64,000 bases of DNA, taken from positions 62,001 through 126,000 of the forward strand of contig NZ_VRZA01000008.1 in assembly GCF_008064665.1 (NCBI RefSeq). The letters run 5' to 3'. Origin of the DNA: Parahaliea maris. GTDB lineage: Bacteria; Pseudomonadota; Gammaproteobacteria; Pseudomonadales; Halieaceae. The notes below the pieces were generated by a model. The model was not told the origin of the DNA. It saw nothing but the letters and a program-made list of their open reading frames with translations, and ran no database searches. Positions 33,886 to 42,638 of the stretch are shown piece by piece. The stretch's first letter is position 1. Each line of letters starts with the position of its first letter. A program made the translations under genes and the position numbers.

Positions 33886-35250
33886 CTAGCTGCCTTTACT
33901 GGCGGCAGTGGCACCGGCTGCAACCGGCGGCGCGGGCCGTTCTACGAGTTCCACTCGCTGGATGGTGCCCACGATGACCAGGTAACTGACCACCGCGACC
34001 AGGGCGTTGACGCCAACATAGACCAACGCCCACTCGAAGGAGCCGGTGGCACTGATAAGATAACCAATGACGATGGGCGTGGTGATGGAAGCGATATTGC
34101 CAAAGGTATTGAAGAGCCCGCCCGACAGGCCGGCGATCTGCTTCGGCGAGGTGTCGGCGACTACAGCCCAGCCCAGGGCGCCCAACCCCTTACCGAAGAA
34201 AGACAGGGACATGATGCCAATCACCACCCACTCCGTTTCGGCGTAGTTGCAGGCGATCATGCTGGATGACAGCAGCAGGCCCGTCACGATGGGCAGCTTG
34301 CGGGCGAAGGTCAGGGAGTGCCCCCGACGCAACAGCCAGTCCGAAATGATCCCGCCCAGGAGGCCGCCCAGGAAGCCACATATCGCGGGCAGCGAGGCGA
34401 TAAACCCCGCCTTGAGAATGGTCATGCCACGCTCCTGCACCAGGTAGACCGGGAACCAGGTGAGGAAAAAGTAGGTAATGGAAGTAATGCAGTATTGCCC
34501 CAGGTACACCCCGATCAGCATCCGCGAGCGCAACAACTGGGCGACGTAGTGCCACTGCGATCCGCCTTTATCCTCACGCCGGTCCTGATCCATATCCACC
34601 AGCGCGCCATTTTTCTGTATGTACTCGATCTCGCCGGAGTTGATGCGCGGGTGTTCACGAGGGTTGTAGATGACCTTCAGCCAGACCAGCGACAGGGCGA
34701 TTCCCAGAATCCCCATGCTGATGAATACGTGCTCCCAGCCGAAGCTGTAGACAATCCAGCCCATGAGCGGGGCGAACAGGGCCGTGGCAAAGTACTGGGC
34801 GGAGTTGAAAATAGCCGCCGCGGTACCCCGCTCCCGGGTGGGAAACCAGGCCGCGACGATACGGCTGTTACCGGGGAACGAAGGCGCCTCCGCGAACCCC
34901 ACCAGAAAACGCAACAGTAACAGGGCCAGTACGGCACTGGCGGCGGGCAGCGCGCCCACCAGCCCCTGCATCAAAGTGAACAGCGACCAGATAAAAATAC
35001 TGCAGGCGTAGACCTTCTTGGAGCCAAAGCGGTCGAGTAGCCAGCCGCCGGGAATCTGCCCCAGCACGTAGGCCCAGCCGAAAGCCGAGAAAATGTACCC
35101 CAGGGTGACCGAGTCGATGCCCAGATCGCTCTGGATGGCGTCGCCGGCGATCGAGATCGTGGCGCGGTCGGCATAGTTGACCGTGGTCACCACAAACAGG
35201 AGGAAAAGGATCAGGTACCTGACCCGGGTGGGTTCCGTCGTTGCCTTCAT
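33886..35250 (-). CDS. gudP: Glucarate/galactarate MFS transporter
   Basis: MFS symporter of 454 residues and 12 membrane segments that imports D-glucarate and galactarate. It agrees closely with E. coli GudP from memory: TVNYADRATISIAGD, YVLGQIPGGWLLDRFGSKKVY, LRFLVGFAEAPSFPGNSRIV, AQYFATALFAPLMGWI, TWFPVYLVQERGMTILKAGF and GLSGGLFNTFGNIASITTP. It is followed by garD in one operon. A 7-bp inverted repeat AGTGCCA/TGGCACT (35294-35311) lies upstream, between it and the DUF3237 gene, and could be an operator or a weak terminator. Confidence 0.92.
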   Translation of the reverse strand: MKATTEPTRVRYLILFLLFVVTTVNYADRATISIAGDAIQSDLGIDSVTLGYIFSAFGWAYVLGQIPGGWLLDRFGSKKVYACSIFIWSLFTLMQGLVGALPAASAVLALLLLRFLVGFAEAPSFPGNSRIVAAWFPTRERGTAAAIFNSAQYFATALFAPLMGWIVYSFGWEHVFISMGILGIALSLVWLKVIYNPREHPRINSGEIEYIQKNGALVDMDQDRREDKGGSQWHYVAQLLRSRMLIGVYLGQYCITSITYFFLTWFPVYLVQERGMTILKAGFIASLPAICGFLGGLLGGIISDWLLRRGHSLTFARKLPIVTGLLLSSSMIACNYAETEWVVIGIMSLSFFGKGLGALGWAVVADTSPKQIAGLSGGLFNTFGNIASITTPIVIGYLISATGSFEWALVYVGVNALVAVVSYLVIVGTIQRVELVERPAPPVAAGATAASKGS

Positions 35251-35293
35251 CGGGGGTAGGTTCTCGCTGTTATCCAGTCATTATTCGAAATTT

Positions 35294-35311
35294 AGTGCCA
35301 CCGCTGGCACT
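35294..35311. promoter_or_regulatory. Inverted repeat upstream of gudP
   Basis: AGTGCCA-CCGC-TGGCACT is a perfect 7-bp inverted repeat 44 bp upstream of the gudP ATG and 53 bp after the DUF3237 stop. On the minus strand AAATTTCG follows, so it may be a weak terminator for the upstream operon instead of an operator. Confidence 0.4.
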
Positions 35312-35363
35312 CCTACTATATAGCAACCAGCGCCGGCAGAACATCATTGTGTACACCGGATGA

Positions 35364-35930
35364 TTACAGGACCTTGTAAGCGCGAATAATAACGGCCCTG
35401 AGGCCCTCCTCCTTCACGCTGGTGATCGTCCCGACAAACCGGTGGTGGTTGAGCCAGTCGTATTTGCCCCGGGGCGCATGGAAGGTAGGGGTTGTGCTCA
35501 CATAGCGGCCGTCGCTTCCCGAGCGGGAGATACCCCGGTTATCAACCACAATCGTCTGCCCGTCGTCTGTCACGATGGAGTAGATGGCGACGATCTCCTT
35601 GGTGCCGTCGGGGCGTAGTGTCTGCCAGTCCGCACCGCCCGCGTTGACCACGCCGCGCATACCCTCACCACGGAAATGTCCGCCCGTAATGGGAACAATC
35701 GTCCGGTCGCCATCGTCCGCTGGGCCGACAACGATGTTGTCGGACAGGGTCACGAAAAGCTCGACAACGGGTTGGGCAGAAATTGCAGGCGCAGGGGATG
35801 GCCTGCTATCGAACTGTTGCACCGCTTCGTCGAAATCGATGGCGAAAGCGAAGCTGCTGCTCGCCACAAGCAGGTACCCCAGGGCCCTGACCCTGCACAA
35901 TCGCGCTTTGAAACTAGTACCTTTCGACAT
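35364..35930 (-). CDS. Exported DUF3237 (UPF0311) protein coupled to tannase-family esterase
   Basis: DUF3237-family protein of 188 residues with an N-terminal signal peptide (about residues 1-30, ending SSSFAFA). The core has VELFVTLSDNIVVGPADDGDR, ITGGHFRGEGMRGVVNAGGADWQTLRPDG and a C-terminal FVGTITSVKEEGLRAVIIRAY, the expected beta-barrel pattern. The start is ATG at 35930 with GGGAGAAG upstream, one base after the TGA of the esterase gene, so the two proteins are made together in similar amounts. The family has no proven function; the coupling suggests help in phenolic-ester binding or turnover. Confidence 0.78.
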   Translation of the reverse strand: MSKGTSFKARLCRVRALGYLLVASSSFAFAIDFDEAVQQFDSRPSPAPAISAQPVVELFVTLSDNIVVGPADDGDRTIVPITGGHFRGEGMRGVVNAGGADWQTLRPDGTKEIVAIYSIVTDDGQTIVVDNRGISRSGSDGRYVSTTPTFHAPRGKYDWLNHHRFVGTITSVKEEGLRAVIIRAYKVL

Positions 35931-35931
35931 A

Positions 35932-37623
35932 TCACTTCTCCCTGTCATAGCTGCCGCTGCAAGCGTACTCCCCGTCACCAGCGGATGCAGGCCTGGCGTA
36001 GGAAGGGTAGGAACATACCGGTATCTTTTTGCCGGCCCAGCGACTGCCCGCATCAGTTTCACCCAGCAGATACTCAGGTGGCTGATCCCGCTCAACCCAG
36101 GCGGACAACTGGTCGAAGGCATTCAGGCGATGAGGTCCGGGGCCACCCCGGCAGTGCCCCATCCCCGGCACCGGGAACACTCGAACAAAGGTATTGGCCT
36201 TGCCGTCGTAGCGGTAGTCGAGTTCATTCCACCACGCTACCGTGTCGTTCACCGAGAACACCGGATCGGACACGCCGTGGGGAACGATCAACTTACCCGC
36301 CGCTGAAAAAGCCGAGAGATCAGCGAATCTGACATTCATCTCGGCCCAGGCAGAACGCACGAACGTTTTGTCAGCCGCAAAAATCGCCCTGGCATCACGG
36401 GAGAAATCAAAATCCACCTGCCAGTTCAGTTTCGCATCTGCACCCTCCGGCAGGATGGTCGGCGGTACCGAGAAAACCGCGGCGAGCGAAGCCGCACCCA
36501 GTGAGATATTGCGCGCAGGCGAGTCCTCGCTACCCAACTTCCAGCGACGCCAACCCGCATCGGCAAACCCTGCATCCCAGGGGAAACTCGTGTACCGGGA
36601 CGAACCTTCCACAATGGCGACCAGGGCCGTGATCTGCTCACTGGAAATACAATGGGATCCCCCAGCGGATTCGCAGCGCCTGGACTCGAGCGCGCTTAAT
36701 ACGCGTGCTGTCGAACATTTCCCGTACGCACTCAGCAGTCCGTCCTCCGCCCCGTCATCTGCGTCGCAGGCTACCAGTACCGCCTCGGTAACCACAGCCA
36801 GCGCGCTGTCAGGGAGGCTCCGGGCAATGGCTGCGGGTGACAGGTCCCTGCCCTGGCTGACCGCGAGTCCGGCAAGCACCTGGGTATCCCATGCCTGGTT
36901 TAGCGCCGCCTTTGGCAGCGACATACCCGGGGCAGCGGCGACGATACCGTCAAAGGAATCGGGGTAGAGCTCGGCAAAGGCCAACCCCTCCTGCCCGCCC
37001 TTGGAGCAACCGAAAAAATAGTTGTAGTCCACGGGGCGCTGGTAGTACCCCGCCATCAACGCTTGCGCCAGGTCGTAGGTTTTGATCAGCGACCCGTAGG
37101 CATAGTTGCGGCGGGTTTCAGGGTGCGTACCAAAAGAGTAGATACCGCCCAGCGCGGATGAATTATTTTGCTCATTACTGTGCCCGGAATCCTGGCTGAC
37201 CACGGCGAATCCACGATTCAGCGCGACATCTCCCGACCAGCCCACGTCACCGACCGAGGCTCCTACGCGGCCATTACTGCCCCCGCCTCCCATAAACAGG
37301 AATCGCCCGTTCCAGGCGTCCGGAAGCCGCAAGCGGAACCGAATCCGGAATTGCTCTCCGGTGGGGGCCGTAAATGCATCCAGGGCGCCGTCGATTTTGC
37401 AGTGCGGTACAAGTGCCAGAGCTGCAGGCGCTCCGCCTCGCCCCGAGTACGTTTCATCAGCTTGATAGACTGCGGTCAGGGTCTCCACCCCATAGCGCTC
37501 TGCAAACTGATCCACGCTGAACTTGTCGCTACAGAGGGACGCATTGGCGGAAAGAGGGGCAGCGAATGCGCTACCCGCCAGCGGAAGCAGCAGAGAGACT
37601 GCATAGAAGATAATCGCTTTCAA
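35932..37623 (-). CDS. Tannase/feruloyl esterase family protein (module B), TTG start
   Basis: Exported serine esterase of 563 residues. I chose the TTG at 37623 because AAGGAG lies 6 nt upstream and translation then begins MKAIIFYAVSLLLPLAGSAFA, a clean signal peptide; the ATG at 37698 would bury it. The nucleophile is in FGCSKGGQEG (Ser about 207), the Asp in PHGVSDPVFS and the His in PGMGHCRGG, preserving the CS-D-HC pattern. It follows a TonB receptor gene and precedes DUF3237, gudP and garD, so its ester probably contains an aldarate, for example a hydroxycinnamoyl- or galloyl-glucarate. Confidence 0.86.
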   Translation of the reverse strand: MKAIIFYAVSLLLPLAGSAFAAPLSANASLCSDKFSVDQFAERYGVETLTAVYQADETYSGRGGAPAALALVPHCKIDGALDAFTAPTGEQFRIRFRLRLPDAWNGRFLFMGGGGSNGRVGASVGDVGWSGDVALNRGFAVVSQDSGHSNEQNNSSALGGIYSFGTHPETRRNYAYGSLIKTYDLAQALMAGYYQRPVDYNYFFGCSKGGQEGLAFAELYPDSFDGIVAAAPGMSLPKAALNQAWDTQVLAGLAVSQGRDLSPAAIARSLPDSALAVVTEAVLVACDADDGAEDGLLSAYGKCSTARVLSALESRRCESAGGSHCISSEQITALVAIVEGSSRYTSFPWDAGFADAGWRRWKLGSEDSPARNISLGAASLAAVFSVPPTILPEGADAKLNWQVDFDFSRDARAIFAADKTFVRSAWAEMNVRFADLSAFSAAGKLIVPHGVSDPVFSVNDTVAWWNELDYRYDGKANTFVRVFPVPGMGHCRGGPGPHRLNAFDQLSAWVERDQPPEYLLGETDAGSRWAGKKIPVCSYPSYARPASAGDGEYACSGSYDREK

Positions 37624-37654
37624 TGGAGCTCCTTGAACATACTGTAGGGAAGCC

Positions 37655-37674
37655 GGGGCCGGTTTCCCGGCCCC
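37655..37674 (-). other. Intercistronic hairpin between TonB receptor and esterase (module B)
   Basis: GGGGCCGG and CCGGCCCC form a perfect 8-bp stem with a 4-base loop, 30 bp after the receptor stop and 31 bp before the esterase TTG. No T-run follows. Its placement mirrors the module A hairpin at 24500-24521. Confidence 0.5.
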
Positions 37675-37704
37675 ACAACCTGTTTTCCAGGCCGCCATCG
37701 TCCT

Positions 37705-39837
37705 TTAGAAATCCATCGACACCCGCACACCGTACTGACGTGGTGCGCCGTAGAATTCCATATTGCGGGTCTGGCCGGACACATATTCCTCATCCGTCAG
37801 ATTGGTAGCGTAAAACTCGGCGGCATACCGGCCCTTCTCGATGGAGACCTGGGCAGAGAGCAGGCTGCGATCCTCCAGCAGGTCAAAGCGCTCGTTGTAG
37901 GCGAGATAGGCCCACTGCTCATCAGTGTAGGCGTAGTTCACCCGCGGCGTTACACTGAGACCGTTTGACAGGTCAAGGCGGTATTCTGCGGAAATGTTAA
38001 AGGTCAGTTCCGGAGCGTAGAGCAGCGGGCCGCCGTCCGTTGAGATGATGTAGTCAGACGGATCGCTGGCACCGTCGATATCGAAGGCACGGATATCGAA
38101 GAACTCAATCCCGTCGGATTCAGAATCAACATAGGCAAAGCCCATATCGAAGTACCAGTTCCCCAGGATCGCCTGTACCTGGGCTTCAACCCCCATCACC
38201 GTGGCGCCCGCAGTATTGGTCACCACTTCCTGCCCGGTGAAAGGGTCAGTCACTTCGAATTGAAAGTCACTGTAGTCGTAGTAAAACGCACTGAACTGCG
38301 CCTGCACCTTGTTATCGAGGAAAGCACCCTTGTAACCGACCTCGTAGTCGATGACGGTTTCCGGCTTGAAGGTCTGGCCATCATCCAGACCACCGGATTT
38401 GTAGCCTTTGGCGACGAAGGCGTAGATCAGGGTGTCCTGATTCGGCGTCCAGCTGACATTGAACTTGCCCGTCGGCTCACTGCCGTCATCATGGTCGGCG
38501 GTGATATCCAGTTCGACCGGCACAAATGCCAGGAAGATGGAGCCGTCGTCTTCAGCCTCGTAGGATGAGGTTCTCGCACCGACGTCAACTGACCACTCGT
38601 CGTTGAAGCGATAGACGACCTGCCCAAAGATACCGGTGGTCAGTTTTTCGGAGTACAGGTCGAGGTCTGTGCGCAACGCGCCGTTGCGATTGGTAGTGAT
38701 CCCGACGTCAATCTTGTTCTGCTGATAGTAGCCGCCCAGGATCCAGCTGAGGTCGTTCTCCTGGGGGGAAATCAGGTTGATCTCCTGGCTGTAGATCCGC
38801 TCGCGAATTGGCTGTACCTGGTCTTCTTGGCGAATACCTGCGAGTGCCGCTGCTTCTCCAGTGCCATCGCGATCGATCAGGTTCAACACCTCCTTGTTCT
38901 GGTAGCCGGTAAGGGAGCGCAACATGGTCCCGCCACCAAAGGTATATTCCACCTTCAGGGAGGTGTGCAACGTTTCCTCGTCGCGCGCCGTTCCGGTGTT
39001 GTAATCCAGATCCCAGGTATCGTCCGGTGTGTAGTCGCGCTCCACGGTGCCCTGGATGGGCTTGTAGGCGTAGCCGCCGAGTTCCTTGTCAACTTTCTCC
39101 GTCTTCGACAGGATCTCGAGATTGTCGGTGGGCTGATACAGGATGCTGGCCCGGAACGCCAGTTCATCATTGCTGGTCGGTTCGTTGTCAAACGGTCCGA
39201 GATCCTCAAAGAAGGCATCGCGATTGTTCGTCAGTACCGCACCGCGAACAGCCAGCGTATCCGTCATGGGCAGGTTCAGCGCCCCTTCCAGGCCCCATTC
39301 CGAGTAGTTCCCCGCTTTTGCCTCGACGTATCCGTGCATGCTGTCAAAACTGGGATTTTTGGAGTTGATGAACACCGCCCCCCCTGTTGAATTCGAGCCT
39401 ACGAAGGTGCCCTGGGGGCCCCGCAATACCTCTACCGACTCAATGTCGAAGAAGCTGTTGCGAGTAACAATAGGGGGCTGGAAAAGTCCATCATAATAGG
39501 TGGCTACGCCGTTATTGACCGCCGGCGAGGTGATCGACAGGCCGATGCCGCGAATGTTGATGTTCTGTGATAAGCCATTGTCCGTGATGCTCAGTGCAGG
39601 GGAAACACGGGTCAGGTCATCCAGGCGAACAACGCCCTTGTTCTTGAGTTCATCTCCGCCAACCACAGCGCCGGAGATCGCTGTGTCCTGCATTGTGGCA
39701 TCACGCTTCTGTGACGTGACAATGACTTCCTCCAGTACCCGCCCGGACTGCTGGCTTTGAGCGATGGCCCCGGTACAGATGAAGCAAGCGGTTGTTGCAG
39801 CGACAGCAGTGGCTAGCGGATTCTTGAATGTGTTCAT
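37705..39837 (-). CDS. TonB-dependent outer-membrane receptor (module B)
   Basis: TonB-dependent transporter of 710 residues. I use the ATG at 39837 (MNTFKNPLATAVAATTACF, a signal peptide to about residue 25) with AGAGG upstream. The TonB-box/plug start is LEEVIVTSQKRDATMQDTA; plug motifs are ITDNGLSQNINIRGIG and VEVLRGPQGTFVGSNSTGGAV; the barrel ends in VRVSMDF with a terminal Phe. It is first in a run with the tannase-family esterase and DUF3237 genes, in the middle of the glucarate/galactarate genes, so it may import aldarate phenolic esters. Confidence 0.92.
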   Translation of the reverse strand: MNTFKNPLATAVAATTACFICTGAIAQSQQSGRVLEEVIVTSQKRDATMQDTAISGAVVGGDELKNKGVVRLDDLTRVSPALSITDNGLSQNINIRGIGLSITSPAVNNGVATYYDGLFQPPIVTRNSFFDIESVEVLRGPQGTFVGSNSTGGAVFINSKNPSFDSMHGYVEAKAGNYSEWGLEGALNLPMTDTLAVRGAVLTNNRDAFFEDLGPFDNEPTSNDELAFRASILYQPTDNLEILSKTEKVDKELGGYAYKPIQGTVERDYTPDDTWDLDYNTGTARDEETLHTSLKVEYTFGGGTMLRSLTGYQNKEVLNLIDRDGTGEAAALAGIRQEDQVQPIRERIYSQEINLISPQENDLSWILGGYYQQNKIDVGITTNRNGALRTDLDLYSEKLTTGIFGQVVYRFNDEWSVDVGARTSSYEAEDDGSIFLAFVPVELDITADHDDGSEPTGKFNVSWTPNQDTLIYAFVAKGYKSGGLDDGQTFKPETVIDYEVGYKGAFLDNKVQAQFSAFYYDYSDFQFEVTDPFTGQEVVTNTAGATVMGVEAQVQAILGNWYFDMGFAYVDSESDGIEFFDIRAFDIDGASDPSDYIISTDGGPLLYAPELTFNISAEYRLDLSNGLSVTPRVNYAYTDEQWAYLAYNERFDLLEDRSLLSAQVSIEKGRYAAEFYATNLTDEEYVSGQTRNMEFYGAPRQYGVRVSMDF

Positions 39838-40176
39838 ATCAACCTCTGTGAGTTTCAAACGTTATAGTTATTGAAAAGTGGCCGTTTCCAATTTTGAACG
39901 TGTCTCGTCTGTAACGAGAGCCATTATTGTTTTGCGACCACCCGTTTTATAGCGGTCGTCCTGTTGCGCCCTGAGCATCGATTTCTCACTGCGCCATTGC
40001 CGTCACAGTATGCGGAGACGCCGGGTCGATGAAGAGCTAATGGTGACAACAAAACAGGCAATTTGTGCCAAGTGAGAATTTACGCACACACGCACGCAGC
40101 GCCGCCCTGCGGTGGGGCTGGCACCACAGGTCTGCGCTGCGTGTTGGTAAGGCTGCGGTTCAGCTAGCTGGGGGAC
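39838..40176. other. Intergenic region with stem-loop between module B sub-operons
   Basis: About 340 bp without a gene. It must hold the promoter of the TonB receptor operon and the end of the semialdehyde dehydrogenase transcript. A 9-bp perfect inverted repeat, ACGCAGCGC (40094-40102) and GCGCTGCGT (40134-40142), lies 35 bp after the dehydrogenase stop and may form a large terminator-like stem-loop, though no T-run follows. I could not pick out an operator. Confidence 0.45.
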
Positions 40177-41757
40177 TTAGCCAGGCGTTTGCTCCCCATT
40201 GATGAGGCGTTCGACCTCGTAGGGGTTTTCCCCCTGAAGTGCCTCCGGCAGAAGCTCCGGTGGAAAATTCTGGTAGCAAACGGGACGCAGGAAACGGCGA
40301 ATCGCCATGGAACCAACAGAGGTCGAAGCGCCGTCGGAACTGGCGGGGAAAGGGCCACCATGCACCATGGCGTGGCAAACCTCGACACCGGTGGGAAAAC
40401 CGTTACAAAGTATTCTTCCCGCCTTGTCTTCCAGTACAGGCAGCAGACGGGCGGCGAGGGGGAGGTCACCGTCATCCAGTTGCAGTGTCACCGTCAACTG
40501 CCCTTCCATCTCCTGTGCGAGGCGCAAAAAGTCCTGCTCTGACTCGCACACGACCAGCAGGGAACAGGGCCCGAATATCTCGTGGGATAGCACCCTGTCG
40601 GCCAGGAAGCGCGCCGCCGTCGTTGTCAGCAGGCGAGCTTCCGCCGCGCTTCCTGTGGCGTCGGTCAATCCTGCGGCAACACACTCTACGCCGTCACTGG
40701 CCTCCAGTTCTGCGGCTGCGCTTGCGTAGGTTCCCTGGATGGCCGACGTCAGCATGGTCTGCGCGGGCACCTCGGCAATGGCCTCCGCCAGCGTCGCAAC
40801 GAAGCTCTCGAGCGCCGGGGAACGAACAGCGAAAGCCAGTCCCGGATTGGTGCAGAATTGTCCCGCTCCCAGGGTCACCGACGCCGCAAACCCGCGGGCC
40901 AGTTCCTCGCCTCTTGCCTGCAGCGCTTCCGGAAAGAGAAAAACTGGGTTCACACTGCCCATCTCGGCGTACACGGGAATCGGTTGCTCGCGCTGGTCGG
41001 CGATCTTCTTCAACGCCATGCCGGCGGCAAATGACCCGGTAAAGCCCACGGCCCTGATGCCCGGATGGGACACCAGGGACTGCCCCACCGCGATACCGCT
41101 ATCAAACAGCAGGGAGAACACGCCAACGGGAAGCTCACACTTGCGAACAGCGGCGCAGAGGGCCAGTGCCACCATCTCGGACGTGCCCGGATGCGCCGGG
41201 TGTGCCTTTACCACGACGGGGCACCCTGCGGCCAGGGCGGAAGCCGTATCACCTCCTGCCACCGAAAACGCCAGGGGGAAGTTACTGGCGCCGAATACCG
41301 CCACCGGCCCCAGGCCGATCTGCTGTGAGCGTAAATCCGGGCGCGGCATGCCAGGTCGGTCGGGCAGGGCCTCGTCGATCCTCACATCGAGGTAACTGCC
41401 TTCACGCAGCACAGCGGCGAACAGGCGCAACTGGTTGACCGTGCGATCGCGCTCCCCCGAGATCCGCCCGAGCGGCAGCCCGGATTCCGCGACAGCGCGC
41501 TCGACCAGGGCGTCTCCCAGGGCGAGGATTTCATCGGCGCAGCAATTGAGAAAGTCCGCCCGGGCAACGGGAGACAGGCGCCTGAACACAGGGAACGCCT
41601 CCCCTGCCAGCGCTACCGCCTCGTCAATATGCTGTGGCCCGGCCGGCGTGTAGTCGGGAGCCAGCGGCTCGCCGCTGACACGGTCGAATCCGGTGAAGGT
41701 TTCCTGTTCGGAGCGAACGGCCTTGCCGCCGATCAACATGCTGCCCGTAATGTTCAT
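40177..41757 (-). CDS. 2-Oxoglutarate semialdehyde (2,5-dioxovalerate) dehydrogenase
   Basis: NAD(P)-dependent aldehyde dehydrogenase of 526 residues that oxidises 2-oxoglutarate semialdehyde to 2-oxoglutarate, the last step of oxidative glucarate/galactarate breakdown. Motifs are GPVAVFGASNFPLAFSVAGG, VVVKAHPAHPGTSEM, VGFTGSFAAGMAL, the catalytic Glu in YAEMGSVNPVF and the catalytic Cys in LGAGQFCTNPGLAF. These are the KGSADH type rather than generic ALDHs. The ATG at 41757 has GAGGAAAG upstream. It lies between the GntR and receptor genes, downstream of gudD and kdgD. Confidence 0.88.
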   Translation of the reverse strand: MNITGSMLIGGKAVRSEQETFTGFDRVSGEPLAPDYTPAGPQHIDEAVALAGEAFPVFRRLSPVARADFLNCCADEILALGDALVERAVAESGLPLGRISGERDRTVNQLRLFAAVLREGSYLDVRIDEALPDRPGMPRPDLRSQQIGLGPVAVFGASNFPLAFSVAGGDTASALAAGCPVVVKAHPAHPGTSEMVALALCAAVRKCELPVGVFSLLFDSGIAVGQSLVSHPGIRAVGFTGSFAAGMALKKIADQREQPIPVYAEMGSVNPVFLFPEALQARGEELARGFAASVTLGAGQFCTNPGLAFAVRSPALESFVATLAEAIAEVPAQTMLTSAIQGTYASAAAELEASDGVECVAAGLTDATGSAAEARLLTTTAARFLADRVLSHEIFGPCSLLVVCESEQDFLRLAQEMEGQLTVTLQLDDGDLPLAARLLPVLEDKAGRILCNGFPTGVEVCHAMVHGGPFPASSDGASTSVGSMAIRRFLRPVCYQNFPPELLPEALQGENPYEVERLINGEQTPG

Positions 41758-41824
41758 GACTTTCCTCGTTATCGATGCAGGACGGGTGTCAGCGACGGCT
41801 TCCTGCGCCGTCGCATTGGCCAGA

Positions 41825-42571
41825 TCAGCCCGTCTTGTACTGCTCATACATGTGGAAGGCGCGGTACAGGTGGTCGTACATCGCCCGCTCTGCGGATTCA
41901 GCGTCCTGGTTCAGGACCGCCTGATAGATGCTTCTGTGTTCCTGGTTCACCTCGGTGAGGTAGCGCGCGGTGGGCTCCCAATCGATGCCCTCCTCGACCA
42001 GTTGCGCCCTGGGAATGGTCGACTTGTTCATCAGTTCGTAGAACTTCACGAACAGGGGGTTGCCGGTGGCGCTCGCGATGGCACAGTGAAACTCTAGATC
42101 CTCCGCGCGAGCCAGTCCGCCCCTGGCGACAGCGCTCTCAAACCGCTCCAGGCAGGAGGCCATCTGCGCCAGATCTGTCTCCTGGCGCCTGACCGCAGCC
42201 AGGCCGGCAGCGGTCACCTCGACACTCAAACGCAGTTCCAGGATATCCAGGATGTCATTTACCGTGGTCGCACTGATGCCCCCGGTGAAAAAGGTCTCCC
42301 GCGGCTCGCCCGCGATCACGGTGGTGCCGACGCCGCGACGGGTTTCCACCAGCCCCAGGGATTTCAGGTTGGCAATCGCCTCCCGAACGACCGTACGGCT
42401 TACCGCAAACATGTCGCACAGAGCGGCCTCGGTGGGGAGTTTGTGACCTACTTCGATCCTGCCCTGGCGGATCATGGCCTCCAACTGCGCCGCCACCTGG
42501 GACGACAGGCTGCCCTTGCGCCCCACGGATTCGACGGCAAAAGGGTGTCTGTCCGAACTCGCTGTGGTCAC
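41825..42571 (-). CDS. GntR/FadR-family regulator of aldarate catabolism
   Basis: Transcriptional regulator of the FadR subfamily, 248 residues. The winged-helix domain includes GHKLPTEAALCDMFAVSRTVVREAIANLKSLG (described by its ends) and the effector domain is all-helical FCD, with RLSVEVTAAGLAA, DLEFHCAIASATGNP and NQEHRSIYQAV carrying metal/ligand His residues. I chose the GTG at 42571, 6 nt after GGGGAGAG, over an ATG at 42625 without a site. Located between gudD and the semialdehyde dehydrogenase gene, it probably senses glucarate, galactarate or an intermediate. A palindrome near kdgD may be its operator. Confidence 0.87.
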   Translation of the reverse strand: MTTASSDRHPFAVESVGRKGSLSSQVAAQLEAMIRQGRIEVGHKLPTEAALCDMFAVSRTVVREAIANLKSLGLVETRRGVGTTVIAGEPRETFFTGGISATTVNDILDILELRLSVEVTAAGLAAVRRQETDLAQMASCLERFESAVARGGLARAEDLEFHCAIASATGNPLFVKFYELMNKSTIPRAQLVEEGIDWEPTARYLTEVNQEHRSIYQAVLNQDAESAERAMYDHLYRAFHMYEQYKTG

Positions 42572-42638
42572 GGGCTCTCTCCCCTGCGCTTTCCCCGACG
42601 TTCTCCCTGACACTGGCATTCGCAAGCAGAAAACATGG

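Noticed and set aside
40094-40142. Large stem-loop after the semialdehyde dehydrogenase gene as a rho-independent terminator
   Set aside because: The 9-bp outer stem is perfect but the loop is long and no T-run follows on the minus strand; kept only as a note in the intergenic entry.
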